Source of the DNA: Daldinia sp. FL1419
Lineage: Eukaryota > Ascomycota > Sordariomycetes > Xylariales > Hypoxylaceae
Direction: 5' to 3'
Length of the DNA: 64,000 nucleotides
Assembly: GCA_025201765.1 (NCBI GenBank)
Contig: MU623362.1
Location: 124,001 to 188,000, forward strand
Part shown: positions 12,881-25,168 of the stretch, piece after piece
Layout: each line of letters opens with the position of its first letter
How positions within the stretch are numbered: the stretch's first letter is position 1
Notes under the pieces: model-generated
Seen by the model: the letters and a program-made list of their open reading frames with translations, nothing else
Database searches by the model: none
What the model was told of the DNA's origin: nothing
Translations under genes and position numbers: made by a program

Positions 12881-15800
12881 CGTGAGCGACCAAACTAACC
12901 ACTAAATTATTGTAGATATCAAAGACCTTCACAAAGTGAGGAGGTCCCAAATAGCGTATTACGGGGAGGTAAAGTACTTGAGAGGGCAGTAGTGGATCGT
13001 ATGTAAAATACAAGCATAACTAGGTATGTAAGACATCCTCGTTTTAGACCAAATCCTTCAATGCCAAGTAGGTACCTACCTAAACATGGGTTGGACTAGG
13101 GCCCGCAACCAGTAATATCTTTTTGCTAACTCTAGGCTCCATGCTCCAGTTCTATTCCACTATCCTATAAAATTACTATGTTGTAAGATAGTTTTATGCC
13201 ATACTTGAGTGGTAGGTATTATACTATAATAGAACTTCTAGAAATACCAATCGACAAACCCTTGTAATGTTAAATCAAGATTAAGAACTTGCCCATCACG
13301 ACTTTAACGATGAAGAGGTTGGTAGAGTGTCAGAATTGTAAATATAGTCGGTTTACCCATAGTGCTGAACAACTTTTGTTAATGCCATCAGTGTAAAATA
13401 TAAACTAAGGCTTCGAATATCTTTTTAAACTATAAGCGTTCTCATATCTATAGTTAAAATTCACCCAACATCTTGTCTAGATTTTATAATATGTATACAA
13501 GGCCAAATATAAACTGTACTTTTCGTAGACGATGGCAGATCTCGAAGTCACTATCTGGATTCATACAACTGCCTGGACGGTTCATATAGTATTATAGTTA
13601 TGTCGTAAAAGAATTAGCCATACTTGTCCACTCAGGGCTAGATATCTGGGTCACTTACCGGATTATATAGGTGAGATTCCTTGCTCATGGCTGAAGCTAC
13701 AGGGCCTACAGGACCTGCCGACAATAGCATCAAAGTAATGAGTATTGTGTTATAATTTGTCTTTTAATCGGGTTGAACGATATTCCTACGTTGAGTCCCT
13801 TAGTTATCTCGTTATTACAAACAAAGTATTAATTTTCCTGCCCCGTCAATATAACTCTATAGTCGTTAGCATGATAAATTTGATAGGTTGATATACTTCT
13901 TTATATAGTATAAGAGCACGCGGTTGATTTTTATAATGCTAAAGCTTCCTCCTTATCGTCTACTTCCTGCTGCGAGACTGCGAAAACCCGATAAGAGTAT
14001 GAGCTCGACAGGGATAATATCTTGACTTAGTTACTATCAGGGTATACTCAACTAATTGGGAGGGGGCCCTGAATTTAATCTTGCTTATAAGAGACAACTT
14101 GTCTCTGCTCGTTATCAAGGCGGTGGGTCAGCTGGGTTTGAATGTGGCAGATGTGACATGGTGACTGGAGTCAGGCGATCTATTTTCGAGCACGGGAGAA
14201 AGACATGATCGTGGCAGATCAAGTAAAGCATGCAACCATTAAATGCTATTGAAGCCCCTTCTCTTCATGTTTCATAATTCCTTATCGACCAAAATGAAGC
14301 TTTTGATTTTCCATTTCAAGAAAAGATGCTCCTTTATGTGTTTGTACTTGGGTAGTCTTCTTAAGGCCTACGGAGTTAATGACCCCCCGTTCAACCCTTG
14401 CCTGCCCACTTTGTCATGCGGGGAATCCTTGAATGATGAATATGAGACCTAGTCGGTTGAACTTATGGATAAGTTATGCGATAATTAGGATCTATCTAAA
14501 TGATAGTAATAAGTATGATGGGTAGGAAGTTTAACAAGGTTTCCAGGTGTGACGAATATTGTTATGCCTGGTATCTACGAAGAACAAGCAACCGAGAGCC
14601 CGATGACTTATATCACACAACGGAGGTTAGCCAGGCTGCTAGCTAAAGCATTCCCAACACACGAAGATGGTGGGTAGACTCTTGGTAGCTGCAGCTGTAC
14701 GAAGGGACCATCGATCTCCGTTTCGGCTGCTAGTACATGCAGGCCGACGATTGGCAGCACACGTCTAATCTAGGTAATCAGCTCTGAAAAACCGTGTACG
14801 CGAATAGGTAGGTAGTAAAGAGCCTAGGTTAGGTAGTTGGGATAACGGCCGCAGATCCAGCTGGTCGAGCCTGTGGAGCCACGTAAACGAACGTCCCGAG
14901 TTCCTAAGGGAAAGGTGAAAGAAGAAAAACAAACTTGCAACGAGCCGCGCAAACGAATATCCCGATTCTCGGATGCTTTGTCTCGTGTTCCGGATTTAGA
15001 GCTGATCTCTAAAGTCTATACTAGGTAAATAGTAGGCGAGGTAGCAGGTAGTAGGCTACCCAAACGACACCCAAAAGGTAGGTAGGTACCTAAAAAGCCA
15101 AGGCATCGTTGTGAAGCAATAATGCGCCGCTTAGCTCGAATAGCCGTGGTAAAAAAGTAAAATAGAGTTTCAATGATGGAGTCAAGAAATGACTCTGCAT
15201 TGCGTACAATGTGACGCTATTATTTGAGGACTCTCTCACTGTTGTGCCACGAAGGCGCGATCGTCTTTCTTGCATGTACTATCGTATTTCATTGTATGTA
15301 TTTCATAGACTTTTCTTTTTGGTCCAATGGGTAAAATACGTTATGTCCGATACGAGGTATTGCAAGGTGTAAAAGGAAGAACTCGGGAAGGCCAGGGGTA
15401 AAAACAGCTTAAACAACTCGCCAGGCTCGCCCGCTTTACTCCACTGAGGGGTTAAATGCTGCAGTGCTGGCAAGAGGGTTCGTGGCTTGGGTGGATCCAA
15501 AGCAAATGCTAAAAAAGGGAATCACCCCACATTACCCACGCTGTACCACGACTTTCCGGACTTCTTATCCTACTAAACTGCGCTGATAACGCGCTGCTTC
15601 TTCTACGATAAGAGCCCGACCCTGATTTTATTATGGGGTCTCACATGGGCAAGTCAGCTAAGACTTTTTGGCGAGGGGCTATCATGGGTCTAACATGGGC
15701 CACCGCAACCCTTTTAGTACCATCGCTCCATCGTTTCAACCCTCCAAACCTTCCCGGCCTCTAAACCATCCACCTAGTATCAGAAAAAAACTTATCCAAC

Positions 15801-16581
15801 CATACCTAGGTGGTCGGTATGTCGTTATCTTCTCTCTCATCTACATAATCAATAACTACCCCAGCTGCTGTCTTACTGGGTCATCTTCCAATTTCTATGC
15901 ATGGTTTCGTAAAGTATTAAATGCAGAAGGCCTGCTTAGTCGGGCTGGGGTCGAAAGGTTTTTTTTTTTCCTCCTCTCCCTCTTCATCGTCGGTCTTCGA
16001 GAGGGACTGAACTTGGTCCGTCAGATCACCGTATTGGCCAGTCTATCCGCCACCTCGAATTTACAAGTCGGTACAAGTGCTGGTATTAGTACTGGGGGCG
16101 AATTTGAACCCCTTTCCAACCTGTAATCCGTGCGGCCTGATCATCGTGCTACATTTACCTCCTTTTCTAGCTCCTCGTTTTCTTCTCTCTCTTACCACTG
16201 CTTGAAGCACTGCAGTTCGCTGGTACTACATTCGTTTGATATCTTTGGAATAAGAACATCTGAAAGAGTGATTGTGGGATAGGTCATGTTAGCTTCAACC
16301 AGCCCTTGACTCTTCCGTTGGTTGTCAAGGGAGCGCAGAAGGCCTCTGTGCCCTGTATTGGCTTTTCTGGTTGTCTTAATTGATTTAGTGACGATTTAAA
16401 ACCTCCGCATCTCGCAACGACTTTCCCGATAGCGGATTAGCAACAATAGCACGGTAGCCGAATACTATACGGGGAGATTGTCCTTCGCTTTCTAGACTTT
16501 CATTGTCTCATGAAAGACTTATCGTAGGAAACGTCGAGTCCCTAATTGAGGTTTCACGCGATACAGCTATCAACACCAATC
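12881..16581. other. Divergent intergenic region, HET to F-box
   Basis: No gene is recognised. About 12.9-14.1 kb is AT-enriched, with many TATA/ATA runs and no open frame of note, consistent with mutated repeat DNA. About 14.8-15.1 kb carries several GTAGGTAG/GGTACCTA tracts. A 152-codon frame at 15.7-16.1 kb has biased composition and no homology that I recognise. The last kilobase, with pyrimidine-rich stretches, probably includes the promoter and 5' UTR of the F-box gene. Confidence 0.4.
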
Positions 16582-18591
16582 ATGGCCGATATCACCCCGC
16601 CCGATCCAATTGACGAGGAGTCGCCTGGCGTCGCGCCTCCTGGAAGTCGTCCTAAGGATAAGCGTCGCCAGAGACTCCTCCAGGGAATACAGCGCATATC
16701 TTCCTCTCCTTCGTTACAACAAGTCGGTCGTTCTCGGTCTTCTAGCTCCCCATACGGCACGCGAGGTAGCTTATCATGCGCAAGTCTTGCAGCGACGCCC
16801 GCTTCCGGGCAATACTATGCTGGTAGCGTTACACCGGGCTATTTCTCCAATGGCTACTCCGTGCCCGCCACCCCGGCTGTCGAACGCCCGGGGTTCGAAG
16901 GTATTGAAACTCGTACGGCACGTAAAGTTACCAACATTTCTACGACACAATTAAACCCCACCACAATTTCTCTACCTGCCGAGATTACAGCTTCAAGGTC
17001 TAGATCCGGCACGGTTCGAAAGCTACCTTTCGACTTCTGGGCTAGGATGCCCGACGAGATTCGACTTCATATCTTTTCGTACCTTCGGCCGAAAGAGCTT
17101 ATCCGCATCTCGCGCGTCAGCAAGGATTTCCAGAAGTTTTGTTTTGATGGGCAATTGTGGACTCATTTCGATGCTACTGAGTTTTACATGGAAATACCTG
17201 CAGAGGCTTTAGCCAAGATCATTCTTGCGGCGGGACCCTTTGTGAAAGACCTCAATATTCGCGGATGCCTCCAAATAGAGTATTACAAACGCGCTGAAGT
17301 CATCGTAGCCGCTTGTAAGAATCTGATCAACGCTACTTTAGAGGGGTGCCGAAATTTTCAACGGACTACTCTACATAACCTTATCAAATCTAACGAAGGC
17401 CTTGCCAACTTGAATCTAACCAGCATGACAGCGGTAACGAATAGCACATGCAAGATAATCTCTCAGCATTGTCCCCAACTCGAGACTCTTAATGTGTCGT
17501 GGTGCAAGTATATGGATGCTCGTGGAGTCAAGATGGTGGTGCTTGGGTGTCCAAAATTACGAGAGCTGCGAGCTGGAGAAGTTAAAGGGTTCAGTGACAC
17601 TGGAGTCGCGGAAGCTATATTCGCAACAAACAATCTCGAGAGGCTAGTTTTAAGCGGTTGTGTGGATCTCGACGACGAGGCCTTCAAAACCATGATTCAT
17701 GGTATCGAACCTGAAATCGATATCCTAACAGATCGACCGGTAGTCCCACCGAGAAAGCTTCGACATCTAGATTTAAGCCGATGTTCACAGCTAACAAGCC
17801 AAGCCGTCTCTATCTTGGGTTACCTCGTCCCCGACTTACAGGGTCTACAATTGAGCGGATGTACCTCGTTGACCGATGCCGCTCTGCAGCCAATTCTTGC
17901 TTCCACTCCTCGTTTAACCCATCTGGAATTAGAGGAGTTGTCAGAACTGACAAACGACATTCTCTCTGAGCACTTGGCTAAAGCCCCGTGTGCTTCCAAG
18001 CTTAAGCATCTTTCTGTAAGCTATTGTGAGAATTTAAGTGACATTGGGATGCTACCTGTTATGAAAAATTGCGTCAGCTTGGAAAGTGTAGATATGGATA
18101 ATACACGAATCGGCGACCTGGTCCTTACAGAAGCTGCAGCTATGGTTAGATCTCGGTCGGCTAGGACACCCGTGTCCGCTTCACGCCCTCGCATTGGTCT
18201 CAGACTGATAGTATACGACTGCCAAATGGTGACATGGACCGGCGTCCGAGAGATCTTGTCCTGGAACGCTGAAATTCGGAAACCTTCCGAAATATCTACT
18301 ACATATCCCACTGAGATAATAGGCCTTAAGTGTTTCTACGGGTGGCAGCAGACAGTAGAGCAACACACGCAACGGGTACTGAAGGGCGACTTCGCTGCCG
18401 CTGCAAGACTAGAGAGGAAGTGGGCGGATTATATGCAAGCTGTTGAGGAAGCGGGGGCTGGTGGTGCCGGCTCCCGACGGCGTCGACGCCGTGCTCGGGC
18501 TGCCCAGATGTTACACGCCGACGAGGAAGGAGGGCCTGCAGCGGGCCGCCGACGGGCCCGAACTGTAGCAGCCAACTGTGCTGTTATGTGA
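16582..18591 (+). CDS. F-box / leucine-rich-repeat protein with C-terminal CaaX box
   Basis: A 669-aa intronless protein. I start at the ATG of MADITPPDP; the longer frame begins with TTG. Residues 1-150 are Ser/Pro/Arg-rich and probably disordered. The F-box lies at about 151-195 (DFWARMPDEIRLHIFSYLRP). From about 205 to 560 follow LRRs of the cysteine-containing type, for example LNVSWCKYMDARGV, LVLSGCVDLDD, LDLSRCSQLTSQAV and LQLSGCTSLTDAAL. This is the architecture of SCF ubiquitin-ligase adaptors such as Grr1, Pof2 and FBXL2: the F-box binds Skp1 and the LRRs select substrate. The tail has two Arg-rich clusters and ends Cys-Ala-Val-Met, a CaaX prenylation box as in animal FBXL2. Met at the last position favours farnesylation (established rule), so membrane anchoring is predicted. 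The substrate is unknown. Confidence 0.93.
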   Translation: MADITPPDPIDEESPGVAPPGSRPKDKRRQRLLQGIQRISSSPSLQQVGRSRSSSSPYGTRGSLSCASLAATPASGQYYAGSVTPGYFSNGYSVPATPAVERPGFEGIETRTARKVTNISTTQLNPTTISLPAEITASRSRSGTVRKLPFDFWARMPDEIRLHIFSYLRPKELIRISRVSKDFQKFCFDGQLWTHFDATEFYMEIPAEALAKIILAAGPFVKDLNIRGCLQIEYYKRAEVIVAACKNLINATLEGCRNFQRTTLHNLIKSNEGLANLNLTSMTAVTNSTCKIISQHCPQLETLNVSWCKYMDARGVKMVVLGCPKLRELRAGEVKGFSDTGVAEAIFATNNLERLVLSGCVDLDDEAFKTMIHGIEPEIDILTDRPVVPPRKLRHLDLSRCSQLTSQAVSILGYLVPDLQGLQLSGCTSLTDAALQPILASTPRLTHLELEELSELTNDILSEHLAKAPCASKLKHLSVSYCENLSDIGMLPVMKNCVSLESVDMDNTRIGDLVLTEAAAMVRSRSARTPVSASRPRIGLRLIVYDCQMVTWTGVREILSWNAEIRKPSEISTTYPTEIIGLKCFYGWQQTVEQHTQRVLKGDFAAAARLERKWADYMQAVEEAGAGGAGSRRRRRRARAAQMLHADEEGGPAAGRRRARTVAANCAVM

Positions 18592-19802
18592 TCAAGTTGT
18601 TTTCACGGCGTATATCGGTGCATCATAAACCATACTGTCGGAGTTGGAGGCTCTAATCAGGTCGGGCCTGGTTATCATTTGTTCGCCTTTTCTTAAAGAG
18701 TTTACTTGGAATCTTTGGGTGGCTGTACGGGAGTTATTATAGGCGTTTTTTTTTTCGATTGCCACCTCTATAAGGTACATTATGTCTATCTGTCCTTCCG
18801 AGCGGAATTTTATACTGTGTCGGCGTATGTATCGATATGTTAAGGATGCGGGGATGAGGCTATTCAAGTCTCCTATCGAGATGCATCGCTTATAGGCCCA
18901 CATGCCATGCGCCGCCTACTGTCCTCGTCGATTCTGCTCGAGTATGTCTTCACTCGCGACCGCGCTTTTTTGTATAGGTTTACAATCAGAACTTTTGTAT
19001 ATTTCGGTATGCTAAGCATCAATGAAATATTCGTTCTATGAATTAGTCAGATAAATTTCGAGTCGTGTACTATGTTTCATGAGCCCCAAATCATCCCTGC
19101 TATTTAGGGACCGCACCCGTAATGGAGGGTCGGCTTATGAATTGCGGTTTGATGGATGTTGAATGAATTGGATCCTCAAACCCGACAGATTAATACTACC
19201 TAGATTAGGCAAATCCTAGACGGCTCAATGGTTTGCGAAGTGAAAACGCGCATATTAAATTTCTACGAGCTTGAATTCATAGCATACACGAATAAACAGT
19301 AGCAAAGCAATTTCTGATCAATCCCCTTGCCCTACCACCGGGTCGTATTCTAAAACGCACAACAATCAAGATTTTCTTGTCCCAGCTTATAGAAGGGAAA
19401 TTACAACGCGAAAGTTCTCTCATCCTCCTTCGTCACTCTCTTTACATAGCTCGATGCCGTGCGAGTAGCATGGCTAAATGCTCCTTGAAAATCAACGCCA
19501 CAAGAAGAGAAAACGCACCCAATAGAATTTCTGCTCGTTGGATACCGGCTTGGACTTGAGACATCCATCCGGAATCAATCGATATATAAACCGATTGATA
19601 GCCACGAGAGATTCATACTCAAATCAGTGTTTTTGTAATTAAATAAAACATTAATGCCCTTTTCTTTCTCATTGGCTTCTATGGCCTAGTCCGAGTCTGT
19701 TATTCTCTGTATTTGCGAAAATGCAAAAGCAAAATAGATGGTTTTGTCGATCCATGACTCTTTATAACGTAGCTCAGATGGTTTTGCGTACCAGAACAGG
19801 GT
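18592..19802. other. Convergent intergenic region
   Basis: The 3' flanks of the F-box gene and of the GNAT gene meet here. No coding frame beyond about 100 codons and no domain is seen. A degenerate tRNA-like fragment abuts the GNAT stop (see rejected items). Confidence 0.4.
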
Positions 19803-21376
19803 TCAAGTTCCCTGGGGTCTGCACTGGTGTCGAAACGTGATTCTGTCGAGCCATAGGTTCACGTATCGATCGTCTCGATATAATTTTTCGTCATGGTAAA
19901 CAACCGACATATCGAAATACTTGCTTAGATAAGTTGCGAGCCATTTGAATCGTTCGTTCTGCTCGACTTCTTCTTTCGAGGATCCACTCGGGATGACGGC
20001 CTCGATGTCGATATAGCTCCACTGGCGTAGATTATATTCTGGAGTCATATATCTACGATCCTGATTCTCGTTGATAAACTCATAGCCCCGACGTGACGTA
20101 TGATGGGTCGAACAGCATGTAAAGACTGCATCAAGTAACACGGAGCAGACGTTTTTCCGTCTGTATTTAGGATGCACCACAACCGTAAGCTTGCCACAGG
20201 GTGCGGCGTGAGTTTTGTAGGAACCGAAGATTCCTCTGACTGCAACATCCATCACAGCAAACCCGACGACGGGTCCACCATTACGTGCAGCTTTATTATA
20301 CCAGCCGTCTACGGCAACGAAGAAAGGCATCTTCTCTGTGCAACACCCATCGTAGATGCTAAGCCACTTATGGTAGCCTACTTGTCTCTTATCCAGTAGC
20401 TTGTAACTGGCATGTACTTCCTCGTTATACAACGCAGCTACCTGCATCATATCATCTCTCTTTGCGGGTCGGAGGTGACATGGCACTCGGATCTCACGCG
20501 GATTGGACTCTTTCTCAGGGCATACTAGAGGAAATTCTAGGAGCTCTCTAGACGTATCCTCTTCATTTCTATATTCCCTCTTTGGAAGTTCCTCTGGAGT
20601 CAAGTTCTCCGTACTAGCTTCAGCAGGATATTCGAGTTCTTCCGGATCCTCTTGGGCTAAGTTTGATCAGCGACAGCCATAATATGTAAAAGTTAAAGAG
20701 CCGTATACGTACACATCTGTTGTACCTCAGAAAGGGCAACCATTGGGGCCATCAAACGGCCGGTCTCAGTGTCTACGTCGCATTTTTCCGGATCTGTAAC
20801 CCCCTCTGGGTGGAGATCTGCGATAATCTCGTGTGTTTCTTTGACCCAATGCTTGACATATTTCTCGGTGTGACGTGGCGGGCACGGAATATTTGAGTCA
20901 GAAGGCTCAATGTATGTCACACTAGGAAGCTCATGGTCTTTTTGTGCGTTCGGTTCTGCCTTTGTCGGTGTATCCGCAGGATCACGATACCAGGAACTTT
21001 CTTCAGCAGCATTTACTATAGTGGTGGTCGCAGTGGCGGGGGCAGCGGCAGGCGGCGTAAAGTCTTTTTGTTCATGCAGGCCCTCACGGTGGCCAATACC
21101 TTCGGCAAGTTGTTGGATACTCTTGTTCTCTTCCTTTGGAGCCCAACGACTTTGTGATAGCCCTCTAGGCTTTGATGGGCCACGATCAACAATGTCGGGG
21201 GCGCTTTCTTTTTGGAGCTTTACACCGTTATCAATCGTCTTCTCTTGAGCTCTTTCAAGCAACTTTCCATTAGAAATCTGACCAGAGGGTTGCCTATCTA
21301 CCCCTAGCTGAGGCTGATGATGACCTGTCTCTGGGTCGTAGACGTCGATCCATTTTTGGCGCCTGGGTAGAGTCAT
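19803..21376 (-). CDS. GNAT-fold acetyltransferase-like protein
   Basis: Two exons, 21376-20713 and 20656-19803, are separated by a 56-bp intron with donor GTACGT, a GCTGATC branch-like site and acceptor TTAG; the frame is kept across the junction, giving 505 aa. Residues about 1-225 are polar and low-complexity (Gln, Glu, Pro, Lys, with an Ala/Thr run). The C-terminal half carries the GNAT-like core: an N-terminal strand with RPAKRDDMMQVAALYNEEVHAS, a central VVGFAVMDVAVRG strand, and the acetyl-CoA-binding-like segment LTVVVHPKYRRKNVCSVLLDAVF, where R/Q-x-x-G-x-G/A is altered to RRKNVC. It ends with YHDEKLYRDDRYVNLWLDRITFR. The family occurs widely in filamentous fungi without known substrate. 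A further upstream exon is possible, since TTAG lies just before the chosen ATG. The changed pyrophosphate-binding loop leaves activity uncertain. Confidence 0.78.
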
Positions 21377-24300
21377 TCCTAAATTAATAACTATCAGTAA
21401 ATTGCCTTTGATGGGAACAGCGTGGGGTTTTTAGAGGAACCCCAGGCCGCGTTTAAAACACTTCACATTATTTGTTCCTTCAATACAGAAATAATAGAGG
21501 TACATGACAATATAGACGTACCGGCGGTATCGAAATTAAATGTCTCTGAATGGTTCCTCATCGAGCTTCAGAGGTTCAAAAAATTGATGGTTTCTCTGTG
21601 AATTAGGACTGTTTATGTTTAGATAGTAAAACCTGCCGGTGGGTGAGACGAGACACGGAGTTTGAAGAATTTGGGTTATAGTTGCAGATTACTCCAGGGA
21701 AACGAAGAAAGAGTAATGATATAAAGGACCAGGATCAGAAGCTACTCCTTATTAAATGATGATGTTCTTCAAGGTGAGATGTAGGTATATCGTGGATGGG
21801 TTCTTTCTTTCGAGGATCTGAAACACGAGTAACCGCAACCAGTGGGCTGATAATATGAAGAAAAAGGTGTACTTTCGTATTACAATGAGGAACTCTGTGA
21901 GGAAGACTCCGGTAGTAAACGTGGATTTGAATCAAACAACTGTTATGCTGGCGAATTAAAGAGGAACGGTGAATATTAGGTGACGAGATAAAACGAGGGA
22001 GTTTTGTTCGATGGCTGGCGCCTTGATTCTGGTCGTAAAGGGTTGGATGAAGGTGCTTTGGATGATCCAGAGCTGTATTTATTAATAGGCACCTAGACAG
22101 AATAAAAGATTTATTGACAGAGGAAGAAACTGTCCAGCGTGTGATTGGGAAAGGGACGACCTAGTAGTAAGCTGATAGGCAGTGGCACTGCTTCGTCTCG
22201 CCAGGTTGCAGTTGCAATGAAATGAGTTGTATGACGTAGGTGTAGGGAAAAGGGAAAGAGCAACTATTGTCTTGAAGGAGCCTATTGGCTCACCCGAGTT
22301 TCTGTCAAGGTAGTTACCTTATGTAAGTGGAAGGCTTGTTGGGTGTAGGAAAACGCATCGTGAGGTTAGTGAGAAACAGGGGTCACCAAAGGCACTAAAA
22401 GCAATGTGATAAGCCAGTCCTACGCATTAGTATCCTGCGTACTTCCTAGTTATTACCGTACAATACATAGAGGTAGGTACGCATGTACCCAGTAGTGGGT
22501 ATTCATCTAAAGGTATACCTAGTTTATGAACTCGCATCAATACATATGTATGTACTCACCAGCTTGCTATGCTAATAACGTACATACAGTACATGGTATA
22601 TGAAGCTTTCAGGGGGTGAGCACTGTTAGGTGGTACTTGGTAGATGCAGTCCTCTATATAAGACTTCCACATAGGACTCGAAAGCTTTACGTACCTAGCT
22701 TCCCATCTCGTCGTTTTGTTCCTGTGAGCTAGAAATATCAAGAGACTGAATAGAACATACACAGGATGCTCATCTCGACTCCTGAGTCAATGTGTTCCTT
22801 GGAGATAAATAATATATAGAAGTGATAGATACCTACACAGTTACAATGAAGACGCGGTTGTAATCTCACACGTGAGATGCCATGTTGATGGTCACGGCGA
22901 CAAGGGCGAGACGTTTTCACATTATAAGGAGATCTTACTGAGGGGATAAAGGGTAACATGTAGCAAATGGCTTTGGCTTGAAATGGTTATTCATTCATAC
23001 GTCAATATCAGTTACCTACTGATCCGGAGTCCTATAGCCCATTATAAAAATGACAGGCAATTACTCGTAGGGTCTAAGGGGAAAAGAGAATATGTTAATC
23101 CTACAACATCCCTATTCATAATTTATTATCTAGTGCACACCCTTTGCTGCTTATTTCACTTCCTGGTGAAACTTGGTACAGGGAGTACCTAGGCTGATCG
23201 AAAGACAAACGATAGTCAGTGGTTTAGGAGACCCGTGGCTTGAGGCTTTGTAGAAAGTAACCACCAGGTGATATATGTATTCGACTGATAACGTCTGGCC
23301 CCTTAAGAAGCAGCGAGGCCCCAGGGCTCCCCGTATCTCCTCTATACCTATCGTCCCTTGGTCTGGCCACCCCTCCTCATGAGGTCTCAAGAACCTTGCC
23401 GTCACTGTTCTCTTTCTTAAAATAATAAGGTTTCGTAATTACAGTTTCCACAGCAGTCTCTTAGCCACCTCCTAGAAGATACCTCTCCGTATTCGAAATG
23501 CGCGCCTCTTATATATAGGTAGGCAGGTACACGATAGTGGAGATCTACTGCCATTACTGACTACCTAGGTAGTCTCTGGCGGTATATGATCCGAATTGGT
23601 GTTCCTATCCCGACCGTCATTGTCGGATAGTAGGTAGCTGGAAATATTTTGCGAATGATGTGAAGGTGCTAGTGAAAAGTTTTATTTCATGGAGGAAAGA
23701 AGGTAGACAGAAGACTAAAAAAACAAACACCATTTCGGCACCACACCAAAGTGTCATCCGAGATATAGCATAAGTGGCATCTTGAGTCTGGAAATACTGA
23801 ACTGTCACGACTAGTCGGAAGATACTGAGATAAAGGCCCTGTGCAGATTCATCAGATTCCAGATTGATGGGTTTTAAGGGGGTCGCTTACAAAACGCCAA
23901 TTGTAAATATCAATGATACACAAAGTTTCCTCCTCGTAGTTGTGTTAAGTTTCCATATAACTGTATGAGGGAGGATTAATATAAGCGCGTGTGAGGCGAG
24001 ATTGATAGTGGTCGCCGAAACATCCAGTCTTTTTATTGAAACACGTTCCAGGCACTATTGGATCCCAAATCTTTTCATGAGAGACGCGAGAGAGGTTTGT
24101 CACAATGATCGCCGAAGTATAGAATAAGATGTTCATCAGCATTAAGCCATAACATGTCCACTAGGTCGGTATAATTGTCGCGTTAGTCCAGAAGGGATTA
24201 AACATCAATACCACTGGGGGACATAGATCTCAGTCAATCTATCTCAGCATCCACCTAGCCACTTGAGCACTTACGCAGAAGAAACCACGAGTTCCGCACG

Positions 24301-25168
24301 GAACGAATATTCATGTCCACTTTAGAAGTATGGCCACTTTCAAGGTCATTATCGCGACTGAGTAGAATGCGAGGCAAAGACAGACAACGTCACAACCTAG
24401 GTAATTATCTTACTTTAGTAGCACCTTCACTCAAACAGAGGTAGGGTGGTAAGTTTAAAAGATCCGAAAAGGGGATGGCTACGAGCCAAACTTACCTACC
24501 CAAAGAAATTCAAGTAAGTCTCTCACGCAAGTCATCATGACTGGATTACATTGGCCAAGCTATACAGTCCCGTCACGGACATCAAAATCTTGCTCGGATA
24601 ACTGTCGACGTCGGGATTCTAAACGAGACATCTAGAGAAAAGGATGCTTCTAATACATATAATCTTTAGTTCTTGGAGTTGCATGAAGTCTAGAGTTTCT
24701 TGGGGTATAAGAAATGCTGAATTTGTTGATACATCCACAAAGAAAACGCCCTGTGCACCCACTCCAGGTATATCAAGAATACGCAGTGTACGGGACAGAG
24801 GCTTACCTATTCCATGAAGATCTCTTGGGAGGGGACAAAAAAGGGGAAAAAAAGCCTCTGTACTACAATAGGAGTTGATGAATATCTCAATATGAAACGT
24901 CAGGTAATTACCACCTATCCATCCTTAAAATCGCTCTAATTATATGTGGCTGGCATCGTTCCCTTTATTTTTCTAAGAACTAGCTCCTTCATGCTGAAAT
25001 GAGGCACTGCTGCAGGTAGGGCACGAATAATCTTGGCGAGGACGTGTATATAAGTAAGGCTTCCCCTTCGTTTGTTAAGGTACCTGTAAGTAGGTAGGTA
25101 GATATCCAGCTACCCAAGCAAGACATCCATACTACAACATCTTTCGGCATTTTAAACTTAGGCGTATC
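21377..25168. other. Gene-free stretch upstream of the secreted hydrolase
   Basis: No gene is recognised in 3.8 kb. Open frames are all under about 90 codons on both strands. Short GTAGGTA/CCTAGG tracts occur around 22.47, 23.52-23.57 and 25.08-25.10 kb. The last 200 bases probably hold the promoter of the hydrolase. Confidence 0.45.
25047..25054 (+). promoter_or_regulatory. TATA-like element of the secreted hydrolase
   Basis: TATATAAG lies about 115 bases upstream of the hydrolase ATG, a plausible spacing for a short fungal 5' UTR. Position and motif only; no transcript evidence. Confidence 0.3.

Noticed and set aside
15668..16126. 152-codon open frame upstream of the F-box gene
   Set aside because: No recognisable motif; overlaps the probable promoter/5' UTR.
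16084..16155. Possible tRNA on the minus strand (GGTTCAAATTCGCC B-box-like)
   Set aside because: No acceptor stem or anticodon stem can be formed; only a B-box-like word.
19758..19822. tRNA-like fragment with TAGCTCAGATGG and GGTTCAAGTTCC boxes at the GNAT stop
   Set aside because: The A-box to B-box distance is too short, the D-stem does not close and there is one extra base in the T-loop; no anticodon arm. At most a tRNA fragment.
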